DNA of 64,000 nt from Lactuca virosa (lineage: Eukaryota > Streptophyta > Magnoliopsida > Asterales > Asteraceae), in the NCBI GenBank assembly GCA_928212115.1, contig CAKMRJ010001112.1, positions 408,056,299 through 408,120,298 on the forward strand. Reading direction: 5' to 3'. Below the pieces are notes generated by a model, which saw only the letters and a program-made list of their open reading frames with translations, did not search any database and was not told the origin of the DNA. Position numbers and translations under genes: made by a program. This document shows, piece by piece, positions 9,401 to 22,364 of this stretch (its first letter is position 1; every line of letters starts with the position of its first letter).

Positions 9401-11865
9401 GCTCGATACCAAAATGTCAAAATGCTTGCCATTATTGGCCTTAGTTGATACGATGTGTGCAGAATGAATTTTTTTTGCCGACACCAATTTTCCATAGCAT
9501 AGGTAGAAGTAGGACCTCTCGATAGAGACCTCCCTCCACACAGTATGGGAGCCTATCTATTTGCTACTCCCTTCACACACGTAGTTTTTTGGGGTACGTA
9601 ACCTTCTTCATCATTGTGCAATCTAAGAACACATTTTGTCGACAATAAAAGCTAGAGCACATTTAGGTCTCTGTAGCTAGTTATAAAGTAGACACTACAT
9701 CTGCAATAAAGTGTTTGATCAAAGTAGGGAAATTAATTGTTTTTTCACTAAAATAAGCTATGAAAATGTGAAGACTTCTAAATATTGGTTACTAGTAAGC
9801 GACAACATAATTTGGAATTAAAAAGATCAAAAAGATATTCTTTTTAAATAATCTAAAACATAAAATGTTAGTTTCTCTACCTAAAGACGTGCATTTTATC
9901 TAGTACACGACTGGCTAAAAATGCTTGATTGATCATTTACATTGAAGTCGATATCTTTACATATTAATCAATTATAAAGCATTAATCGGATTAATCATGG
10001 TTTATATGTAAAAGGGCTAATTACTAAATTGACCGAAATTCAGGTACTTTTTTCATAACTATATACATATAAGAATTTTTATTATTTTTTGTATTTTCGA
10101 AAAAAAACCCCAAAAAGTTTAATTTAACTGTTAAATTTTCTTATTGTATTATATTATTTGTATAATATTTCATTTCAAAAAAATTCATGTTTGCTTAAAA
10201 TATGACAATTTTAGATGAGGGGTTTTATAATACATTCTACATTTCATGTATATATAAGAATAGATTCGTTAACTATAAAAAAAACTGTTTAAAATGATGA
10301 ATGATTTAAGTTAATAAGTTTTTATTAAACAAAATTAGTGCAAAATTGATGTAACAAAAAAAAAAATAATAAAAAAATAATAAAAAAAACTTATTTACTT
10401 TCATATATGCTCTAATAAAACTAGAAAATGAGAATAATTTGGAATATCCCTTTTAGATCTTGATCATTTTAGTGATTAACCTTCTTCAATTTCATATTAA
10501 ATATGTTTATTAGGATTTTTGTGAAATAATACGTTGTATAACTTTCATTCGAAATTTATCAATCTTAGCAGTTCAGCAGTTCAGTTTGTTTTTCATTCCA
10601 ATGTAAAAATACTGTTTGTATAATTTAAACTTAACCAAATGTATTAGTAAACTTATTTTGTTGTACGACATTCTTGATTTTCACTTGGTAACAGGTATTT
10701 TGTATGCATACAAATTAATGAAATTATACAAAATTTCCAAAATATTCTAATAATTTTATAAGGGATCAAGTACAGTATGTTGACAGTGAGAAGTAAAAGA
10801 TCATGTACGAAGGCATGGAGGAATCAAGCCACGTGTATGGTTGTGGTACCAAAAGTGCTGTTACCAATTTGGCTATGAAATCTTCTAAGTTGTACTGGAT
10901 TTTACATAAAAGTTATATGGTATAATCTGGACCGTTAGATGTCATCCAACGGGCTACAATATACAGGAATATACCCTCTCGATGGTCACGCTTGTACCAG
11001 ATACAATGTCTCTTTCCCACACAGTTGTCAAAATTGAGTCTCAATTCTCCCTCTCGTAGGTTAAATCAGTGTTCAACACGTGTAGCTAAAACGCGACAAA
11101 AACGACGACGCGTGGATTTGTCGACGTTTCTTGTGTTTGTAGAAACTTTTAATTTTTGTTTAGATCATTGTTTTATTGCATGGATAGTCTTTAAATTGTA
11201 GTTTCATCATATTGTTTTTGGTTCTTAACTCCTCATCGTCTTTCGCTAACTAAATCGAATTTCACAAAGCTTCAAGAGACACCCATGTTGAAAATGTTTC
11301 AATACCTTGATTGCATGACAAGTATATTTATGCACAATGCAAAATTTCTTAAAGTGTTGCATTATGCACAGTCGAATCTAGATTTCTAATTCAATGTAAT
11401 GTTTTGTTTTATTGTGTGAGCCGATACCTTTCTTGTTATCAAGTCACAATTTTACTTTTATTAGAGTTTTTAGTATCGTTAAAACTCTTTTTGTAACTAT
11501 AAATAAAGTTATTAGGTGGCCATTATTATTTATTCTATTACACATCTTTTCTCTCTACTCGTCTTTGGCGATTTCAGTTATTGCAAACCTTTTTTATTAT
11601 TGAAATTAATATTGATGCTGTGTGGTTTTTCTATTTTCGGTTTCCACTTAAATTCTTGTGTAAGAAGTGGTGTCGATTTTCACCTAACCCTTCAATACGT
11701 TCTTTGATATCGTGTTTCTCATTCTTTCTCATTCTATACATTCATTTACCTTAAACGGTTTTATTCACAAACTTTCTAAATTCCTAATTGGTTTAGGGGC
11801 CATTAACGACATTTCTTCCTTAAACCTATAAATAATTTTCAATTGATTGCTTTTCTGTTGCTTCA
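9401..11865. other. AT-rich intergenic DNA
   Basis: I see no supportable gene. Positions 9700-10750 are strongly AT-rich with many short A or T runs. Positions 10750-11120 are less AT-rich and hold a G-box-like CCACGTGT (10831-10838) and CACGTGT at 11078, the only part that looks like ordinary promoter or single-copy sequence. The 69-codon frame at 10992-11201 has no recognisable motif and I do not call it. Confidence 0.5.
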
Positions 11866-12117
11866 GAAAAGTATAGTTTTCCATTGCTAGATGATGATTC
11901 TAGGTTTTCCTTATGGCAACATAAGACGAGAATATTGTTGACTCAAATTAATTATGATGATGCGTTAGACGTTTTGAAAGCAAGAGACAAATTGATTATT
12001 TGGGAGGAAAGGATATTTAAAATCATCTACAATCCATGGGAATTCATTGTGGATCGAATGTTTTTGGAGTTTCAAAGGATTTTTCTTTTAGTTGACTATG
12101 GATCTTGCTTTGAATGA
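11866..12117 (+). pseudogene. Decayed copia gag N-terminal fragment
   Basis: The translation around 11880-11990 reads SRFSLWQHKTRILLTQIN followed by YDDALDVLKARD, matching the start of Ty1/copia gag proteins of the FxLWQxKMRxxLxQxxLxxAL type. The rest (KLIIWEERIFKIIYNPWEF) drifts away from the family, and a stop follows at 12117. No LTR or pol is seen next to it, so this is an isolated relic. Confidence 0.6.
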
Positions 12118-12799
12118 TCCATAATTTTTAGAAGGTACTACATGTTTTCAGAGATTTTTATTTTTGAGGGTGTTGGGATCACGCAAGAGATCCTATTACT
12201 TGTTCGTTGAAAAAAAATCAAACGAAAACTACAAAAAAATGATTCTTATGGTTTACACTTTTCTTTAACCAAGTCTAAAAGAGTTTCAACTTAACACTAG
12301 TTAGTTTAAATCTATTAAGTTTAATAAAATGTATCTTTTACTCTCTATGGTGTATTTTTATTATTTATTATTATCAAGTGAGTCTACCTACATCCCACCC
12401 TTTCCAAGAACATCTATTACCATATTATCGTGCTCCATCACACCACCTCCACAATGAACATAATCATCACCGCTGCACATCTCCTGTGAGCAATCAACAA
12501 CCCCACCCCACTCACCCACCTCGAAGGAAAATTTCTTGTAAAGAGTAAATGTTCTCCAACTTTAGAACTTCAGCCAACTTCATGTTATATTACACATCTA
12601 CAACCCTTAAAACTCCAAGATCAAATAGATTTGGGAGACTTAGCAATGATGTATAACCATCGGGATATAACACATGCATATTGTACAATTGACCAAATGT
12701 CTCTCAACTAATTAATCTATATTTAAGCAATCAGTGAGATGTAGATGGGTGAGTGTCTTCGCGTTGCATATATTATTTGGAAGATTTTTTAGTCTAGCA
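12118..12799. other. Intergenic DNA without recognised features
   Basis: No coding region or repeat is recognised. GTGTTGGGATCACGCAAG at about 12170 resembles a copia LTR start, but it has no polypurine tract before it and no partner. Confidence 0.4.
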
Positions 12800-13064
12800 T
12801 GTAACACCCGAGTTTTAATACAAAGTACACCCACACAATTTCGTTTCCAAATCATAAATCATAGTAATTTTGGTGTATATCTGTATTAACAAATCGATAC
12901 AAAAAGTAAAAAGATCTTACGATATTCTTGTATAAGGATCCAAGCTGGGTGCTACTAACTTCACACTTTTCTACTGAGTCTACCTGAACCTGAAAGATGC
13001 ACACAACAAATGGATAAGCTACAACAAGCTTAAGGAGTAGCCTATATAATAAGATATAAAAGAG

Positions 13065-13119
<55 letters not shown>

Positions 13120-13581
13120 ATTCTTAAACCATAAAAATTCTAATGTGCCTTTTAATCTTAATCAACCAACATACACACAAATTGAGTGTTAGTATACAAT
13201 TCTCTAATAATTAGATTTACAGCTCTCTAAGCTATTGTACCAACATTTCACTGTCCATAGTAGACTTACAACCATGATAGCTACTATTATATTTTGATAA
13301 CACTTTTCTCCAGTGGTATTTCGGCTATATAAGCTGTCACTTTATCTATCTAACATTTCTCTAGTGGCATTACAGCCACACCAATATCTAATAATGATCT
13401 ACAAGTATAGTTTTATAAACACCAAACATGTCATTGACTTGTATTTCTCAATTGATGGCATTACAGTCAACAAGACTACCATCACTCGTCAACAACAACA
13501 TACAAGTACTGAGTTACAAACAACAAGTCCGATACTGACTTGTATTTCACAAATGATTGTATACAATCACTAAGACTACCA
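12800..13581. repeat. LTR-like sequence into which solo LTR 1 inserted (left part)
   Basis: It begins TGTAACACCCGAG, a start common in gypsy LTRs, and continues across solo LTR 1 at 15765. It contains imperfect repeats of CTCTAGTGGCATTACAGCC near 13310-13370 and 13450. A right end was not identified, so the LTR identity is a guess from the start sequence. Confidence 0.4.
13066..13116. repeat. (TA)n microsatellite
   Basis: About 51 bases of pure AT alternation. Confidence 0.97.
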
Positions 13582-13586
13582 TCTCT
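13582..13586. repeat. Target-site duplication CTCTG (left) of solo LTR 1
   Basis: An identical CTCTG follows the other end of the element at 15760-15764. Confidence 0.85.
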
Positions 13587-14643
13587 GTGAAAGACCCACA
13601 CTTTCATATTTGACAATTGTTATTCCAAAACATGCTACATGCATATTCATAAAAACAATATTTTACATTAATAAAGTGATTACAAACGACTGGATACAAA
13701 CCGACTATTACAAATTATTATATATTACACAACTACCCAGGATACTATACTTTTATACATACATGAGTACAAAATACAATAGTTTCAAACTATTCAAAAT
13801 CTTCCAACAGTATACGATTATACTGGTTACTTATCTCCTGCAATTTGTTAAACATTGAGAGGGGTAAGCGGTGACGCTTAGTGAGTTCAATAATAGATAC
13901 AATATAATGTTATGTCATATATATACTTCAATATGACAGAAGCAAAGAGGAACAAGGAACAAAAAAGGCATATGTGAATCATGTGACAAACTTTCCATAT
14001 CAATCAATGATTTGATTCAAAGATATACAATCAATGAGACATAACAATTTCCATACTTGATATACATCAATAAAGCTTCGGCCTAAATGGCACAGAAGAC
14101 ATACACTTTCTGATTAAACATTTTGGTAGATTTCAGGCTTTCATCCCTGTCTAACCTTCTGCCAATGCCATAGAATAGAAGTCATTCTCTTACGAGACAT
14201 GCTCTACATGGCCAGAGGCTACATACCAATACCACTGTGAATCTAAGTCCTTTCACTGATCACATGGCCAAAGGTATAACTTTGCTATCATAAATAGCAG
14301 AAATAATAACAACGGAAAAGCACATAGCACATATAACACATAACATACAAATGTTCCTATATATTGAACTCACCGTGAATTAATCAGGGGTTAAAATAGT
14401 AATTTGTGCAGCACTTCGTTACTATAATTAGCTTTCTTCGATGAAAACCGGGTGCTTTCTTGAAAACCGGGCCCTGCGAGGGTTGAGCTTCAAACCGAAA
14501 AGATAAATTTATCGGGCTCCTTGGGCACTTCTGGGCGTATTTCGAGTGTTGGGAATGATCCCGGGGCATCAGGGGAAGTTGAAATAGCTAAAAATTGGAT
14601 TTAGGGGTAAAAAGTGTGAAATTTCCAAAATTACCCGGGAGGT

Positions 14644-14668
14644 CTCGCACCCTTTATATAGGTGCGAG
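14644..14668 (-). promoter_or_regulatory. TATA box inside an 8-bp perfect inverted repeat
   Basis: CTCGCACC and GGTGCGAG are perfect complements on either side of CTTTATATA, which is TATATAAAG on the sense (minus) strand. Confidence 0.75.
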
Positions 14669-14955
14669 CCTCGAATCCGAAGCAAGGAGAAGCGAGCACG
14701 TGGCTCGCATGCGAGGGGGGGGGGGGAGGTGGCGATGTGAGGGCGAGACACAGGGAAGGCACGCGTCGGCTTCTTACTGGACCGAGCCTTCGGGTGCGAG
14801 GGGTTGCGACACGCGTCGACTGCTGCTTCGGATGAGTCATCGGCATCGGACACAGGGCAGCTCCGCGGGCGAGGTGACGTGGCCGAACTTGAGCCATGCG
14901 AAATTCCTCGGTTTTAGCATTTTTCTCGAATTTTGTGTCCCAAACTTCTAAAATC

Positions 14956-15560
14956 CATAACTTTCGCATACGGGCTCCGTTTTTGACGTTCTTTATATGC
15001 ACGCGTATGTAAAATTATGCTCTACAACTTTCGTTTAGACTCCGTTGGCTAATTTTGACTTTATTTTTAATATTATTATTTTTAACAGACTGGGACAGGA
15101 AAATCCGTTAAAAATTCATAACTTCTTCATCTGACGTTCATTTTCGTCAGTCTTTTTACCGTTGTACTAATATTGACGAGACCTTCGATTCTCGTTTAGG
15201 TTGCGTCGGCTAAAAATCACTCGATCTTTATTTCGTGTTTTTAGCTGTCTACTGCTATTCCGAAACTTAGAAAAATCATAACTTCCTCATACGCAGTCAG
15301 ATTTGGACGTTCTTTTTATGAAAATTATCGGTTTAACAAATACTACGACTTTCATTTAGATCACAAAGACTAAAAAGTAGTTTATCGAAAACTCACTTTT
15401 TACGTCATTCGGTGTAGTGTCAGTTTTGTCGTGAATTTTCGATTGGTCATAACTTCTTTGTTATAACTCGGATTTCGATGAGGTTTTCGCCTAAATGTTT
15501 CTAATGTAATTATCTACAACTTTCAATAATAAAATTTTACTTATTTCAAAATTTATATTT
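14956..15560 (-). repeat. U3 subrepeats of solo LTR 1, about 160-170 bp each
   Basis: CATAACTTCTTC-type anchors occur at 14956, 15117, 15277 and 15448 (spacing 161, 160, 171). Each is followed by a variant of GACGTTCTTTTTATG and then of ACTTTCGTTTAGA..GGCTAAAAA, so whole units are repeated, not just the anchor. Confidence 0.8.
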
Positions 15561-15764
15561 TTCGTTAAATTTCGATATTTGACTTTTAATTGGAATCTCA
15601 TAAGACTTCCAATATTTTCCGAGTGATTCTAAACATAGTTTTACTTCATTTCTAGTAAAAACTATCTGTTAGAACTCAATACTCAATATCACATAATATT
15701 TCATAATATTATTTACTTTTAACATTTACAAAACACGATTTCAAAACGTGTATGTTACACTCTG

Positions 15765-16071
15765 TCGGGCCGATAGACTCGCGGTATAATATTGTTCTTG
15801 CCATCATCCCGTCAGAGGCATACAACTTCATCATATTGCCTTATGGCTAACAAAACAAGACTGCTATAGTCTAACATATATTTTTGCAATAATGGTACAC
15901 CAATATCCTATCGTATAACAAACGTAAAATATCATATATAATATAGTGGAAAACGCCTCTATATAAATTGGCTTACGACTAACACAATATACTCCACTAT
16001 ATAAATTCTCCGTTACCCGTAGCCATAAACGACTTCACGAATATTCCACCACTTAAAACCAATATAACTAG

Positions 16072-16151
<80 letters not shown>

Positions 16152-17066
16152 TATCTATAATGCAACTCAACCATCTTATTGTGTCACATAGCAATAACCT
16201 ACTATAACTTCCAACCAAATCAATTCACCATAACTCTCAACCACACACAACCTTACAGGTTCTAAACCCAGACATAACATTTCATAATAATTATAATATT
16301 GTATTTATCATGCAACGGACACAATACAATAATAAACCTACATCTGGATAACATTTATCTAGAAGAGAAGTATTGTTACTCACCTGGTCAGTTAGTGAAA
16401 ACTAACTATTATTATGGTGCTAAGCTTTTCATGCTTTACAATTCATCACTTGTCCAAACCTGTGCACAATATATCCATTTCATTAGAACTTGTCTATACT
16501 CACCATTATATTAACCACAATGATCAACTACTTGGCCACTAACTAAACTCAGTAACCATTTGTTACCATATTTGTCCAGATCCATATTATAACGATCAAA
16601 CAATTTAACCCCGTAAACCACTAACTAAATCTTATATATTTACAACTCCCATAAACTTAATTTTACAAACCTTTATAATTACACTACAAAACATGATAAC
16701 ATAATAACGAATTAAGAGGATACCTAAGCTTATATAGTAGTCATACCCTCACGACCCGACCTCATGAACTCTATCTCTAGGCCAAAATCCCCAATCATGG
16801 ACTGTGGTTTCAATATGCCAAACCAAACCATTAGAAGCCTCTTTCATCTATTTGTACTTGGATGAGAATCTGATTTCGTGTTGCGAGATTAACATGGTTG
16901 CATCACGACCACGGGTGGCACCTCAGGATCTGTCACATAGCTCATTCCCTCGCCACACATCCATTCTCAAGCCACGTGTCCCCTACTATCACGACACCTT
17001 AACACATCGTGACATTACTTGTTCACATCACAAAGTCACATTTCTTTTATGTTATAACAATGTTGT
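15765..17066. repeat. LTR-like sequence, right part after solo LTR 1
   Basis: Continuation of the sequence broken by solo LTR 1. Non-coding, with a long (TA)n at 16076-16149. No domain was recognised. The stretch 16740-17060 is less AT-rich but shows no gene. Confidence 0.4.
16076..16149. repeat. (TA)n microsatellite
   Basis: About 74 bases of pure AT alternation. It generates false Ile-Tyr repeat frames. Confidence 0.97.
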
Positions 17067-17207
17067 ACCGTCCCAAAATTTCAAGCCAAATTTTCATTTT
17101 TAAAATAAAGTAAAACATGCCAATCATCCATAAAATAACATCCCAATAGTTTTGATAGCATAAATCGGATTAATAAAATCATGAGTGTGGAACATCTCCA
17201 ATATCAT

Positions 17208-17220
17208 TGGTATTAGAGCC
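17208..17220 (+). other. Primer-binding-site-like sequence
   Basis: TGGTATTAGAGCC differs by one base from the copia primer-binding site TGGTATCAGAGCC and follows a CA dinucleotide (AATATCA, ending 17206) that could be the end of a 5' LTR. Confidence 0.4.
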
Positions 17221-17947
17221 AATAGGTTATATTTATATGCATTGCTAATAAAATCGAAAATTTTGAAAATCTTGAAAGACAATGTGCACCCTGTCGTTTT
17301 GCTGTTTTATTTTTCATAACTCTTTCTTCATTGAAAAGTTTCCTAACTTGTGCAACAAGAAATGAAAATCTATTAAATTTTGAATTTAGATAATGCTTAT
17401 TAATTTAAAATATTATTTATATAATATTTAAAATTAAATATTAAAAATTAATTTGAATTGATTATCCTCTTGAATTAAATATTATTTAAATAAGGTTTTA
17501 ATTGAATATTTAATTAAAATTCTAAATATTATTTAATAGAGAATTACATTTGAATATTTAAAAGGATAAGTCATAAATTTACTAGATTTAAATATATTAT
17601 ATAGTATGATTCTCATATGTATGACATATTTACAACATGTGCCCTCACATGTTTAATTAAAACGTTATCAGTCAAACCATGATTAGGTTCAACCACTCTA
17701 ATGCTATAAGACATGTTTAATGAGGTCTCTTTGATTCCAAATAGGGTCAATTTTTAAAAGCTCATAGTTTACCGCCCTTACCATCTCTTTGCATTTTGAG
17801 AGTGGAATTACCTAAAGGGTTTGATAGGGTATATGTTTAAAGTTAAAAGTATTAACTAACAAAAAACAAAATTTTTGTTTTATATAATTAAAACGTGAGT
17901 CGTGTGCTTGTTGGAAATAGTGTCTAAGGTCATTAACTGTTTTAGTA

Positions 17948-17949
<2 letters not shown>

Positions 17950-18037
<88 letters not shown>
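17950..18037. repeat. Compound (TC)n(TA)n microsatellite
   Basis: About 21 bases of TC repeat followed by about 67 bases of TA repeat. Confidence 0.97.
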
Positions 18038-18042
<5 letters not shown>

Positions 18043-18752
18043 GAGAAACCTGATGGCATCACTTTCAACAATCAGAGTCATTCATTGTGTTTCCTTGATT
18101 AATTTCAACCCTTGGATCGTTTTGATTATGTCATCCTAAAATAAAATTAAATAAATTAATATTGACTAAATTTGAAAGTTTGACTAACTGATTTAATGTT
18201 AACGTCATTTATAAAAGGAATGTGTTCAACTCATTTAAACCTCTTCATAATTTTTGAAAGTAAATTTCGTTCCTTCCAAATTAAAATCACGTTCTTAGCT
18301 GGCGCCTTTCATATTTTCTTTCAATTCACATCTATTATATGAAACGTATCTACAAGATTATAAGATATCATCGCTCAATTTCAAAGAATCAAAGAATTCG
18401 AAATTTGATATCCTTTCCATAATCATTTTTGAAAGTTATGTATAAATCATGTGCTGCTCTTCGTACATTATGTTTTCTTTAGACCCTTTGCAACATCACG
18501 TTCGAACAACATCACCCTTTGCAGCATCACGTTCGTCATCCAGGTTCCTTCTTTAATATGATGTTCTTAATTTTTATTAATTGTATTTGATATTTTGATT
18601 CTCATTAGTGTTGTATTTGACTGTGATCTTTGAATGCATGAATAATGTTGATTATAAATGTTAGTATTAGTTTTTCAATCTTTTACTTTTGTCTTTTTAA
18701 CCTTGCATTTGATGTTGCACTCTATATGTTTGATAAAATGCCCATGAGAAAA

Positions 18753-20751
18753 TGAAAGAACCTAAGTTTCTAAACTTTCGTATTTCTGAAAACATTGTTA
18801 CTCCAAAACATGTTACATGCATATTCATAAAACAATAATTTACATTGATAGTTTATTTACATAGACTGGATACAAACCGACTATTAAAATTTTTACAAAG
18901 TTTTATATATTACATATTTTCCCAGGAATACATTACAAAAGTTATAATATTATCTATTCTATGTCTTCTACCAGTATTGGATGCTTATCACCTGCAATAG
19001 TTTAAACATTGAGAGGGATAAGCGGGTGATGCTTAGCGAGTTCAATAACAGATACAATATAACATTATGCCATATACATATCAATATGACAGAAGCAAAG
19101 AGGGACAAAGAACAAGAAAGGCAAATGAGTATCATATGACAGGCTTTCCATATCAATAAATAATCTGATTCAAAGATTTGTAATCAATGAGACATAACAA
19201 TTTCAATACTTGATATACATCAATAAGACTTCAGCCCAAGTGGCATAGAAAATATAATTTCAGAATATCATTTTGCTAGAATACACATGCTTTCAGCCCT
19301 ATCTATGTATTCTGCTATTGCCACAGTGATGCTTATGTCATACACTTCATGGCTAAAGGCTACATACCAGTACCCAAGTGATGCTTATGTCATACACTTC
19401 GTGGTCAAAGCTATAGCTCATAATCATAATAACATGGGAAAGCACATTGAATACATAACACATAACATAAAATTGTCCCTATATTGAACTCACCGTGAAA
19501 TAACCGGGGATTAAATGATAATTTGGGCAGCACTTCGGCTCGAAATATGACTTTCTGTGACGAAACCGGGGATTTTAGTTGAAAACTGGGCCTTACTCGG
19601 GCAGAGTTTCGACTTGAAAATATGATTTTCTCGGGAACTTCGGGGCGTCGGGACTTGCTTCGGGTGTCGAGGATGATACCGGGGCTTCGGGGGGTTAAAA
19701 GTGGGCTAAAGAAGGTTTAGAGAGTGAGAGATATCAGAATTAGCAAACAAATCCCGAAGTCTTCGTTTTCTATTTATATGGTGAAATTTTGAGATTCACG
19801 ACGTGAACCATGTATGTTCACGTCGTGACTTCAATCCTGGTCACCTCTAGGCTTGCCGTGTGTATTCTAGGCTCGAAAGGTGTCGTTTAACAAGTTCACG
19901 TCGTGAACGCAGCCAGGTCTCGAAGTTTGTGCTTTGAACTTCAAAAATCTATATCTTTCGCATACGAACTCAGTTTTTGATGTTATTTATATCCACGCGT
20001 AGGTGAGATTATGCTATACAACTTTTGTTTAGACTCCGTCGGCTAACTTTGAATTCATTTTTAATGTTATATTTTTAACGGGCCGGGACAGGAAAAGTCC
20101 GTTAAAAATTCATAACTTCTTCATCTGACGTCCGTTTTCTTCTGTCTTTTTACCGTTGAAATACAATCGACGAGATCTTCGATTCTCGTTTAGGTTGTGT
20201 CGGCTAAAAATCACTCGATCTTTATTTCGAGTTTTTAGCTGTCTACTGTTATTCCGAAACTTAGAAAAATCATAACTTCCTCATACGAAGTCAGATTTAG
20301 ACGTTCTTTTTATGAAAATTCTCGGTTTAACGAATATTATGACTTTCGTTTAGATCGCTAAAGCTAAAAAGTAGTTTTTCGAAAACTCGCTTTTTGCGCT
20401 AAATAGTGTTTGCCGGTTTTGTCGCGGATCTTCGATTGGTCATAACTTCTTCACTATAACTCGGATTTCGATGAGGTTTTCGCCTAAATGTTTCTAACGA
20501 GATTATCTACAACTTTTAATAATATAATTTTACTTATTTTAAATTTTATATTTTCGTTAAATTTCAATATTTGACTTTTTTTTCGGAATCTCATAAGACT
20601 TCCAAAACATTCTAAATGATTCTAAACATAGTTTTACTTCAATTCAAGTAAAAACTATCTGTTAGAACTCAATACTCAAATTCACATAATATTTCATAAT
20701 ATTATTCATTTTTAAAATTACAAAACACGATAACTAAACGTGTATGTTACA
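18753..20751 (-). mobile_element. Solo LTR 2 (gypsy-like, 1999 bp)
   Basis: Ends TG (TGAAAGAACC) and CA (GTATGTTACA), framed by the perfect duplication GAAAA at 18748-18752 and 20752-20756. It is homologous to solo LTR 1 over most of its length, including the same four U3 subrepeats (anchors near 19950, 20111, 20271, 20441). The TATA box TATAAATAG reads on the minus strand at 19770-19778. The segment beside the TATA box is unrelated to that of solo LTR 1 and instead carries a TTCACGTCGTGA palindrome cluster. Confidence 0.88.
19796..19828. repeat. 12-bp inverted repeat TCACGACGTGAA / TTCACGTCGTGA
   Basis: The arms at 19796-19807 and 19817-19828 are perfect complements with a 9-base loop. A further copy of the word, TTCACGTCGTGAA, lies at about 19900-19912. 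The region is just upstream of the minus-sense TATA box in plus coordinates, that is in the transcribed leader of solo LTR 2. Confidence 0.85.
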
Positions 20752-20756
20752 GAAAA

Positions 20757-22364
20757 GCATAGTGACTTTTGATTAATGGTATGTATGTATGTGTGTCTTT
20801 TGTAATTAATTTTTTCTAAGATTGTTTGGATTGCACGGTAGTTGATGACTGAAAACTACCATTTACCTTTCATTGTTTTTAATTATCAATATTATACTGC
20901 TATTAATTTGACATGTTTGCCCATAATTCTTGGTTTTTAACAGATTTAGTTAATAACAATGTACTTTAACTTTAATCTATAATGTTTTGAATTGAAATTT
21001 CTAAATTTCTTTTTAGTTGTTGTAATTGTGTTCAGTGGATACAAAGTGCATTGTAATTTCTATTTTGTTTTTAACATATTTAGTTAATAGCAATGTGCAT
21101 ATGTGGTTTTTTTATTTAAAAAGCCAAAGCTCTTATTTCAACATTTTTCCCTAATTTGTCCTTGTCTTTAAAAGGTTAATATATCGGTCATGGGAGACCC
21201 TTTTTGGTCGAAATCAGTGAACATAGTTTCGTATTCAAGACAGTCAATCTTAAAAATAACATAGTCATGAAAAATTATAAAGTAAGATAAAAAATTATAA
21301 GATATTATGATATTTGTAAAAAGTACAATTAGTAACAACGTTATAGTTATTAGAAAAAAAATAATAAGACCGTTAACATTAGTAAAATTTCAATATATAA
21401 ACTAAATTATCACAATAGTAATGAAATCTCATTATTTGATATTTCATATACTTGAAAGATATATACCAAATTACATTGATGATATACCAAAAATATTCAA
21501 AGCTACGACCAAGTTTAATGCAAAGTTTTTGCAAACACCAAATAAATAAGAACAAACATAAACACTAGCACTTATATTCATAATCCATTTAAAATAAATC
21601 ATTCATGATTTAGAAAAGAATTTTCATTGATGATATACTAAAATTAAATTCATATAACATTTAACATTCTATAAATTATACTCTATGACTTTACTTGAAT
21701 AAATGAAATAGTTGTTAATATTTAATATAGTGAAAAAAAGGTATATTGGTTGTCAATATATGTTTAAATTAAGCAACCTTATTATGGAAACAACATCTAA
21801 TTAGAATGTTTATGGTTATATAACAATATAATTAAGTAACATTTTCAAATAATTGAAAAACATAGAATAATGATAGGTGGAAAATAGTTAATTCAAAAAT
21901 GACATGTGGCAAAATGATTATTATTTATTAGGATAGATTTGTTTTATGTTGCTTTATATTTTTTTTATTATGTCGGCTTTTTATAACTTTATATGTATTT
22001 TTCTATTTGTTCCCCAACGTCTAAAATTTTATATTTTGATGACTTACACGTTTACTTTATCAAATTCAAACTTTTCAAAATCGGATTCCGATCATAACCT
22101 ACCAATTTAATCGTCATTAATTTCATTTATAATTTCACCTAATTTAAATTTGTATTTTCCTTATATAAATTTTTTTAATGATCCTGATTTTTTCCCTCCA
22201 AAAATATTTCAAGCATTTATTTATTATGCCCTTTTTTTTATCAAATTTAAATTCGTATTTCCCTTATATCTATAAAAAAATTATTTTGATAACTTATGCG
22301 TTTCGTTTATCAAATGTTAACTTTCCAAAATCGGATTCAGTCGTAACATACCAATTTAATCGTC
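20757..22364. other. AT-rich intergenic DNA
   Basis: No gene is seen. Two imperfect copies of a block containing CCAAAATCGGATTC and TACCAATTTAATCGTCAT occur near 22075-22115 and 22325-22365. Confidence 0.5.

Larger units (their letters stand above)
13587..15759 (-). mobile_element. Solo LTR 1 (gypsy-like, 2173 bp)
   Basis: Ends TG (TGAAAGACCC) and CA (GTATGTTACA) with a perfect CTCTG duplication on both sides and no internal region, which defines a solo LTR left by recombination between two LTRs. The TATA box TATATAAAG reads on the minus strand at 14652-14660, so the sense is minus and U3 is on the right. U3 holds four degenerate units of about 160-170 bp. The GC-rich part at 14640-14900 contains a G run at 14706-14717 and the hairpin around the TATA box. 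Open frames seen there are by-products of GC richness. It is related to solo LTR 2. Confidence 0.88.
17067..18747. other. Non-coding DNA, possibly an old LTR element start
   Basis: TGTACCGTCCCAAAATTTC at about 17067 resembles an LTR start, and a primer-binding-like TGGTATTAGAGCC occurs at 17208-17220. No gag or pol follows. A direct repeat of CATCACGTTCG occurs near 18493 and 18525. Confidence 0.4.

Noticed and set aside
10992..11201. 69-codon plus-strand frame
   Set aside because: No motif, no homology recalled, no supporting signals.
14595..15002. Arg/Ser-rich frames on both strands, up to 123 codons
   Set aside because: They lie in the GC-rich promoter part of solo LTR 1; long open frames there are expected from base composition.
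12800..15759. One solo LTR from TGTAACACCC (12800) to GTATGTTACA (15759)
   Set aside because: The duplication CTCTG and comparison with solo LTR 2 place the left edge at 13587; the sequence at 12800 is the host of the insertion.
15997..16218. Frame of alternating Ile-Tyr
   Set aside because: Direct translation of a (TA)n microsatellite. The same holds for frames at 17902-18102, 47227-47603 and 52946-53200.
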